A stretch of 64,000 bases of DNA from Trochalopteron elliotii (taxonomy: Eukaryota > Chordata > Aves > Passeriformes > Leiothrichidae): contig JANPWX010000034.1 of assembly GCA_024734555.1 (NCBI GenBank), forward strand, positions 1,167,730 to 1,231,729. Direction: 5' to 3'. The translations under genes were made by a program, and so were the position numbers. Shown here piece by piece: positions 55,801 to 64,000 of the stretch. Below the pieces are notes generated by a model. It was not told the DNA's origin, searched no databases, and saw only the letters and a list, made by a program, of their open reading frames with translations. Numbering within the stretch: position 1 is the first letter of the stretch; each line of letters begins with the position of its first letter.

Positions 55801-57651
55801 TGAGCAGCCCCTGTGTGTTAAATTGTCTGTAACTGTCAGAGTGTTTCTGAACTTCTCTCTCATTGGTAAAACAATCTAAGGCAATAGGAGGCTGCCCAGG
55901 GTACTCACTGGAATCAAGCTCTTCATGTCCGGGTCCAAAACACGCCACAACTGGGGGAATTTGGACCAAGTTCTTTCTTTCAAACCATTACAGAGAAGCA
56001 AGGGAAATGGGGTGCTTCATGCCTGCTCTCCACTCCCTGCTCCAGGCTCTCAAAGATGGGTTTATCTGGCTTTATACATGTAATTTGGACCCAACACTAT
56101 TTAAAACTGATTAGATTGTTGTTTTTAATTCCTCTTTTCTTCCATGTGCCACTTCAGAAATACCAAGGGACCATCACTCTGATTGGTACCCCATGGTGGT
56201 GAGTACCATGTGAGCATCTCCTGTAAGCAAAGATTTCTCCTCTCCCTCTTTTTGTGCTGTACTTCTGCTTTTAATAAATGCTGAAATCGTGTCTCTTCTG
56301 TTTGCTTCAGCTCACTTTTGATTTGAAGCTGTTCCAGTGTCTAACACACAGGGAGTTTTTTATTATTTCCTCTTGGCATTCCTGTGCTTGAAAATCAGGA
56401 CTCACACAGGACCATTTAAAGAGATTGCAATGGTTTAGCCCAAATAAAGGAAATCCAGCTCTTGGTCCTGCATTCTTATGGTTGTAACACAGAGGATGCA
56501 GGTGTAGTGGTGCTTTTGAAACCTGAGACATGAACAGAGATGCTTTGTGACAGGGCTGCTCCTATCAGGTGAAGATTCAAGAGCTAAACATTCCTTGGTG
56601 AGGGGTTTTGTGGGCACTGTCTGGGAGGGCAAAGAAGATCCAGGTAGTGATTTCATCCAAGTGAGTCTGTTTGCACCTGAAGTCCTCCTGGACCTGGTGT
56701 GGAGACAGTAATGAGGACAGTGGTGGGTGATATCTGCAGGTGATATCTTTTGTGAGGTAATTAGTAGTCCTGCTCTGCCCATCCCATAAAAATGTGGATT
56801 GCCAGTCTGTGATGGTGATGGTTGCAGAGAGCTATGAGAGTCAGGTCTGACCAGGCTTGAAGGGGCTCAGCTGGGGTTCCTCTGAACAGCAATGGATCGT
56901 GATTTGTGCTGGCTTTGCAGGCTTTGCTCATGTGTTGGGGTGCAGATCTAGCATTGGGAGAAAATCCAACAACTGTGGGCTCTTTAGAGGATGGATGCTG
57001 AGGAGAAAAATGCAGCTGCCCCTCCATGGTGCAGACTCGTGCCAGAGTCAATGCACATGAGGATCTATATTGAAATGGAAGAGATTTTCATTAGTTTCTT
57101 GGCTTTGCTGGGGATCCCTGTGTGCTCTCAGCAAAATGCCTGCACAGCAGGAAAATGTGGTTGGCATGGGCATATGGCTTATGGCATCTCTGCCATAGCA
57201 GCAATGAAGTATCTCTGACAGAAGACAGTTCCACGTGGGAAATGCTGCTGTGGCTGTTGGTGACACAGGACTGAAAGAGGAATAATTCCCCCCAAATAGT
57301 CCAGCTGACCAGTGACCCTGTGAGGACCTGGCGTGCTTGGCATTGCTTCTCCAAAACGGGAATGGGTACGGTCTGAAACTGCATACCAAGAAAATAAAAC
57401 TCAAAATCTTCTTGCCTCCCTCTTGCTCACATTTTCAACTTCTCCCAATACTTAAGATCAGCAGAGCTGAATTGTCATATTCCAGCCCAGTGACCAGCAA
57501 GAAGGGTCAAAATGTTTTTGGTGGATTCTAGGGAAAAAGAGGTGATAAATGGTACTGGTTGAATGCCTTGGTCAGCTGGCCTGTGGCACGTAGCTAATGC
57601 CAGGCTGCAGGGAGAGTGTTGGGGCACAGTGCTTTGTTTGGGTGAATAAAC

Positions 57652-57697
57652 CATGCATGTTCATGGAATATTAATTAATAATAAATGAACATGCATG
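57652..57697. repeat. 13-bp perfect inverted repeat
   Basis: CATGCATGTTCAT (57652-57664) and ATGAACATGCATG (57685-57697) flank a 20-base AT-rich spacer containing TTAATTAAT. Confidence 0.8.
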
Positions 57698-60600
57698 AAT
57701 TATTCATGCTCATAAAAGCAAATTTGCCCTGAAGGCATAACACAAGATAGGTTTTAAGAAGGTTTGTTTCTGCTGGGTTTTTTTTTTTAAGTAAGGGATG
57801 GATTTGTGTAGGGCATAACTGATTGGTGGTAATTTGAATCCAAATGCAGTGTGACTGCCACAGCCAAGCCAGTGTACCTCAGCACACTGAACAGGCACTC
57901 CTGCTTCCACTAATGCTATTTCAGTCATTCATTTGTCTTCCAAGATGCATATAGAGACCTACTTGCTCTGAGTCCCATTTGACTCTGGCAGGCCCAAAAG
58001 GGTCCCCTGGGTTAACACCATTGCTGTTGGAACAGGGATAGATTTGTCCCTGCACGTTTGTTCTGCTGACAGATTTGTTCCACCAGTGTGCAGTGCAGAT
58101 GTCTCATACATGATGCAGGATTCAGGTGAGATTTGAAGTGATGAGCTGACGCAGGAAATGCTGCATCTCTATTTAAACTCCAGTTTATGCTAAATGGGCC
58201 AGCAGAACCTTTCGCTGCAACAGTGTCTGTCCTTCTGGACAGCAAAACAAACCCCATTATGAATGATTTAAATTAAAAAAATGCCTTTGTGTCTTAGTGA
58301 TGTGCCACCCTGTCATAAGAGGCTGAAAATTGCCCCTAACTCAAGTCAAGAGGTATCTCGACTCACACTGGGCTTCACTTTGCCAAGGCAAAAAAAGGAT
58401 GGCTGCAAGCACTGTATGTAGGACAGGTATCACTGTGGGACTGTCACCTTGTTCACTGTGCTCTGTAAAGGCTGACCTTGCAGGAGCCAGGGGCACAATG
58501 TGTTGTAGCCATGCTTAGAAATATGCAAACATGTGCAGTATCTTTCTAAGTGCCCTGCTCTGTCACTGCTCTACAAAGTGAAATGCAAAGTTTTTCTCCC
58601 TGTCTCAGGCCATTAAAGATTCTCAGGCTGCCATCCTGTTAGATCCTAACACAGTTAGAAACACAGCCCCCACCTATCTACATCCCAGCACAAATTTCAT
58701 GGCAGATGTGGGAAAACTGAGTAAGTAGGATGCTGCTGCACTTGTCCAAAAGCTGACTATTGATGGTGGGTAATTTGTAGCTCTTCCTGGGTGATAAAAC
58801 CTCTCCAAAATATCATCCTGTTCCTCCCAGGAAAGGAGCTGTCTAGTTGTGTACATGTGTGACATTGTGGCTGAAGCCCCTGTTCTCCCTCCCCGGGCTC
58901 CTTGCTCCTGGTCTTCTGATGTTTTGCACTTCTAGTCAAAAACTGCAGTTGGCTTCTAAGGTGCACTGTCCCTGCTCCACAAAGACACCATAGTTTGTCC
59001 AAAGTGTTGCCTCTGGGCAGGCAAATGTGGCCATGGTGTGTCAGTGACCAGCTGGGGAAAGGGCTGCCCACATCTCTGGAAAGTGGTTTAGGAACTGTGA
59101 AAATGGAGGATGGTTTGGACATTTGCTGAGTGCTGCTGGACGGATCTTGTGGGCTGGCAGGATGACAGGTGCACAGAGGAAAGGATGGAGAGCAGCACAC
59201 CATAAACATGGTGCTCACCAGCCTCCCAGCCATCATTTCATGGGAAAACATCAGGGAACATTAGAAATAGAGGAGAGATTCCCCAGACACAGCTCAGGTC
59301 TGCTATGAATCTGGCCTCAAGCCATCAAAATAATTTTAAACTCCTTTTTATTTCCTTTCCTATTTTTTTTTTCCCCAGAAGCGTGCGCTGACTTCCTCAG
59401 CTAATAAAGAGCAGGGCCATAAACTCTGCTGCCTTTCCCTGGCAAGGCCATTCCCTTTGGTGAGCTGTTTCCTCCTGTCTTCATCTTCCCGTTATTACAT
59501 TTTTAGTTTCTGCTTTTCCAGCAATCCTTCTCTGCTGAGCTGCGGCAGTTTGATCTCTTCTTTTTCTGATTCCACAACAAACACGTTTTAGAGCCTTTGC
59601 TGCTGGTTTTGCTGCAGACAGTTTTTCCAGGAAAAGTGCTTCATGTATTACAACTTAAAACATGGGTGGATTTTTCAGGATTTAATGTCTTGGGATCTAA
59701 GCCTTTGGTCTCCTCTTTCATATGATCATGAAGGCAGACAAATGGGAATGATTTGAGTAATTTATATATTAAGAAGTAATAATCTTTGCAACCACTTTAT
59801 CCATCCAAATGCTTTTAACTTTGATCTTTCTGGTTTCTAGCAACACCCTGCATTTTTTTCAGACCTCTTCACCCTTCAGAAATAACCATCCCTGATGACT
59901 CCTTTGAATGCTTCCTTCAGCTAAACAGAAGCAGAATCTGATTGCCACTGCACCATCCGTGTATCTCCACAATTAACTGAGATAGTTTTTGGTGTTTGAG
60001 GGTAGGGCAGAAAAGGGAAAAAACTCTCTAGACCTTGAAAGCTGCTTTGTCCTTGCACAATGGTAACCTGAAGCCCTAGGCCTTGCTGTATTTAGAAGTC
60101 AGTAAATTTACTAATTAACGTTCTTCACTCAATTAAAAAGCCCTTGATCTGAGCCCGTCAATAGATTTTCAGTATCTGTAGAAATCTTGGCCTTGTGCTG
60201 AAAGACTTAGCAATTTCCTTCTCTCCCTTTAGACTAAGTCTCAGTAGGGATGAGATGCTGTTTGGCAAAATGGGTTTGGCCACTCTGCTGGGAGCCCTGC
60301 CGGGAGGCTGTCCTCGGCTGCAGCTGGGAAATGGGCTTAATTGCAATAATTTACTGGGCTGGGTAATTATTGGATTAAGGGTCAGTGTTGTAGCACTGAG
60401 GCAAGGCATTGACAGAAGAAGGGGTCTTGTCTCAAGAAGAATCTGGCTGGGCTGGTGCAAAAGCAGCAAAGGCATCTGTGATACCTCTTTCTGAAAGGTC
60501 CCCCAGCATAGGGAACAAGACAGCTACCGACCAACATTTACTTTACTCTATTTAGGCTATAAACAAGGAGGGTAAGAAGAGAAATATTTTTATTTATTTC

Positions 60601-63457
60601 TATTTCACCTTGTAACAGCGTAGAGACAGTCAGTGCTATGTTGTCTCTCTTTCACCTCTTGCTATAAATACCTTCTTGCGAGAAGGATCTTCTCAGCCCA
60701 CTTGGTTTGCATTTTAATTATTTTCTCTGTCTGGCACTTTTCACCTGTTGAGCTGTCTATTGTTGCTGATGTTTTGTAAGGGCAGGTAAAAGCTGAGCAT
60801 CACTGTGAGCTGGAGATCCCAGTTCATGTTGGAAAATGGATATGAAAGTTTTCCTCCTAAGAGAAAACCCTGAAGTGAAAACTGGATGAAGCTAGTTTTT
60901 CCTAAGACCACTGGCACAGAATGATGCACTGATGTCTTGAATTGACCTAAATCCAGCACTTTACAGTGTTAGGACCTATTTCAGTGACTTTCTCAAGAGG
61001 TTTAGGCACATGTACCCTCCAGTTAAAATCTCTGTCCTCTTGCAAGACCCTGCTGAAGTTGTGAGCCTTAATAATCTCTAATCATGCTCCTTTCCTGAGA
61101 AATGCTTTCATCACTTGTCTCATTAGACCAACTCCTTTTCTTTTCTGCAGGATGGAAACTCCTTATTAGTCTTGTGTGTGTGTAGCATATCTGGGTTTTG
61201 GAGTGTTGGGAGGTGGCAGTAGAATGTGTGATGGGGAAGTGTCATGAAGAAACCAATTCTTAAAGCCTGTCCTTGTTTGGCAGTGCTGTGGCACAGCTCA
61301 CTGGATAATGTTCTCTGCACTCACAACTGCCCCAGCTTGGCATGGGCAGGAGCTGGAAGGAAAGGGTCAGACAGGGCCAGGGAATGAGCCTCAGTGGCTT
61401 GAAGGGAAGGCAAAGCTCAGGGACTGTCATCTCTCAGCTCTCACACTGAAAGTGAAGGGGCAGGCGAGGTGTGAGCAGCACAGCCCCATGCAAACACACC
61501 CCCCTTCTGCTCTGCTCTTTAGCAGCCCAGCTCTAAAGCCAGAGAAGTCATCAGCCCTGGGAGGCTACATGTTTTCACATCCAAAAATGTAGCTCAGATG
61601 TGATTCCGTTTCGCCTGCCATGTGTTTATCTGCTTTTCCTAAACCCTCGAGTGTCTTGGTCGGAGCGGATGGGACTCGTCTCATCAAACTGGCATCCGCA
61701 GTGTTAGTGCTGACTTCAGCAGCAGCCACCCAGGGCTCCCAAAGGGTCTGTGGGGATGGAGCCAAGGCAGCCGAAGGAGTCCAGGGCATGATTCATCTCT
61801 TCTTAAACTGGATGTCTAAAATAGGTCTGGAAAGTTGTGCTCAGGAAGTGCTGATTTCCCTAGGCTGGCTGTGAAAGGAGCTGACGGTGATCAACTCAAC
61901 ATCCCTGTTGAGGATATCTGTGTCTAGTCAGATGAATCCTACCCAGATGGCTTTTGGCTGTGTTTGTACACAGAGCTCAGCACAGGGGGGCCGTATCCTC
62001 AGTCACCAGGGGATGTTACCGTGATATAAATAATACCACCACCACGACTGAGGACACGTACTGTACATCCCTCGTTATTCCAGCTCCATAGACATACATC
62101 TTGCCATCTTCTGGGGTTTCATATGTATTTGTTAATATAATAAGAATGGGGGGGCGGACGTGTGTGGGTGAGTGAGTGTACAGTGTCCTGTATGAATAGG
62201 TTGAGATGGGCTGATATCATCAGACAGCTTTTCTGCATCCTGATTGATTGAGGTGTTCTGTTTCCACATTAACTTGCAATAAAGTGCTCTCTGATGCCGA
62301 TACACATTCATCATGTGCAATTGTGGAGACTGTTTATAACTTAATTTACTCCAAGGTAATGATGATTATATCTAAATATTTATGGAGAGGTCAGTGCAAG
62401 TAAATTTCTCAGTAATTTTGTTTTGCTTTTCTTTTCTTTCTCTTTTCTTCAGTCAGCCAAATTATCTCAATGCTCCCTACAGACCTTCTGCTAATTTCTT
62501 TGTTTGCAGTGACAGTTAGTGGAGAAAGAAGGCTGATTAACTGCAGGCAGCCTCTGCATTGAGCAAGCCAGCAGTCTAACCAGAGGTGCATGCCGAGTCT
62601 CTGCCTTTTATTTCAGTTTTGACCTGCAGGAATGTCATGGGCCAGAGCTGTCTGTTAGGATATATCTGAATCATGTGTGTGTTTGTGTGAGTTAGCAATG
62701 CTAAGCAAAGCTTCCCACTAACACTGTTAAAATTGATACTTTCTGCAGACGTGAGAGGGGGTGGCATCTGTGCAGCACTGGTTGTTCATCTGATGATGAT
62801 CTGCTCAGTCCAGAGCATGGGTGATCATTTTTAGGGTGGGCTCAGTCAGGAAATCAAATTACTTATGGCACCTTGGGGTCTTTGTTTATTTTGGGGTGTG
62901 GGCTTCTTCCTCTGTTTCTTCAGCTCGTTCTTTATCCATGCTCTTTTTCTCATGTGATATAGCCCGCTAAGGGGATTCCATCTCTTCTAGGAGGATTTAG
63001 CCCAGTGAAGCTGTGGTCTGTAGATGATTCCCAGCCTGTCTGCTAATATTTAGGACTGACCGGAGCTGGAATTTTTCATCCAGAATTTTTAGAGGCAGCA
63101 TGGAAAATGGACCATTTTGTTATCTCTGAGGGAATAGGAATTTCACTATATTGATATGAAACAGCTGAGAGGATGTTTCATTTTGATGTCTTATGAAAAA
63201 CATCTGTGGATTCCTGCGCTCTTTGGCTCCCCCTGCTCCATAAGCAGAGCTCCAACACATCACATTATCCCTTTCCTTCTTCTCCTGCTTCAGCCATGTC
63301 TGTGTACTCGTGTGACCCTGGGGGCTGTGCTTTGTGCAGGAGTTTCTGTCATTAGGCAAGCAATGAACCCCAAGTGTGTCCCTCAGGCAACTCAGGCAAT
63401 GGGATGCCTGGATCCTGGATGAGTGATGAACCCAGAAAGAAGATGGATGCTTATATC

Positions 63458-63493
63458 CTCAATCCCATGAAGGTGGCACTTCATGGGATTGAG
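63458..63493. repeat. 15-bp perfect hairpin with 6-base loop
   Basis: CTCAATCCCATGAAG (63458-63472) and CTTCATGGGATTGAG (63479-63493) flank GTGGCA. The pairing is perfect and extends no further. Confidence 0.9.
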
Positions 63494-64000
63494 AATAAGG
63501 GTGGGTAGGGTGGGTCTGTAGGATCTGATTGTAGCTGGATGTCTTGTGCTCTCTTGGACATCAGCATCAGCACAGGACGATTCATTTCTGCTCAAGAGGT
63601 GCAGCCACCCACCAGCCAAAGGCAGTTGTCAGCTTTGGGGACTGGCAGTGGCTGCGAGATGTGGCAGTTTTGGACCTAAATGTTCTGCAGAAAGATGCTG
63701 CAGTCTTCCCTTGAGTTTGGCCCCCACTGGTACTCTTATTGCTGCATCCTATCACAGCGGTCCACGTTGCCTTTAGAATTTACCCTCATCCTGCTTTAAA
63801 TACTACTTTATTTCCATCCCTTGCATTAACTCTTTAAATACTTTCTCCTTTTCCCCTTTCCAGTTCTATTTTCCCTGGAGAAGCAGTAGAAGCCCAGCAG
63901 CCATGCCTTCCTGAGCAAGGAGCACTGCCTTTTGTCTTCACCCTGTGCTATGCCACAGCAGAGGGATGCCCAAGCCCTGTGACTGCTGATAAATGATTGC

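Larger units (their letters stand above)
49822..64000. other. Intergenic DNA, 14 kb, no defensible gene
   Basis: No exon, CR1 or LTR was recognised. Features seen are a T run at about 52229-52246, a 13-bp inverted repeat at 57652-57697, a 15-bp hairpin at 63458-63493, and two mildly CpG-enriched stretches (61614-61700 and 61985-62165). The longest frame, 58757-59251 on the minus strand (164 codons), has no domain and no conserved composition. If this is the interval before ACVR2B, its promoter should be a strong CpG island; none is present before 64000. Confidence 0.45.

Noticed and set aside
58757..59251. Longest open frame in the window (164 codons, minus strand)
   Set aside because: No recognisable domain, composition like translated non-coding DNA, and no splice or promoter context. 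A frame of this length is expected occasionally in 64 kb on six frames.
24750..64000. Exons of ACVR2B or EXOG
   Set aside because: I looked for the cysteine-rich extracellular and kinase exons of ACVR2B on both strands and did not recognise any; the gene presumably starts beyond the right edge.

Overview
This window is vertebrate nuclear DNA and almost certainly comes from a bird, probably a passerine. Coding sequence is split into short exons with canonical GT/AG borders. The dominant interspersed repeat is CR1 LINE, and there are three solo retroviral LTRs, two of which resemble passerine LTR families as I remember them. No prokaryotic feature is present: no operon, CRISPR array, rRNA or tRNA gene was recognised.

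The only gene I can support is XYLB (xylulose kinase) on the + strand. Its last four coding exons lie at 10663-10721, 14581-14668, 16865-16959 and 24666-24749, where the stop codon is. Reading phases match across every junction. Together they encode the C-terminal part of the FGGY-kinase ATP-binding domain. The earlier exons (roughly the first four fifths of the protein) must lie before base 1, so 1-10662 is most likely the 3' part of a long intron.

From 24750 to 64000 I find no exon I can defend. In mammals, and as I recall in chicken, the next gene downstream of XYLB is ACVR2B, so this 39 kb is plausibly the XYLB-ACVR2B intergenic interval. That is an inference from synteny, not something read from the sequence. 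The interval holds CR1 fragments in both orientations, two solo LTRs, a CT-rich microsatellite growing from a CR1 tail, and a few CpG-rich islets, one next to a good CTCF-like motif.

The most interesting structures are: (a) an 88-nt imperfect hairpin of pre-miRNA size in the third-from-last XYLB intron region (about 16080-16174); (b) three LTR insertions whose target-site duplications can be read exactly, two of them nested inside CR1 copies; (c) a CR1 copy whose reverse-transcriptase core has been deleted in frame; (d) short near-perfect hairpins at 3531-3560 and 63458-63493 that look like template-switch products. I found no convincing new multi-gene system. Most open reading frames in the window look like chance ORFs.
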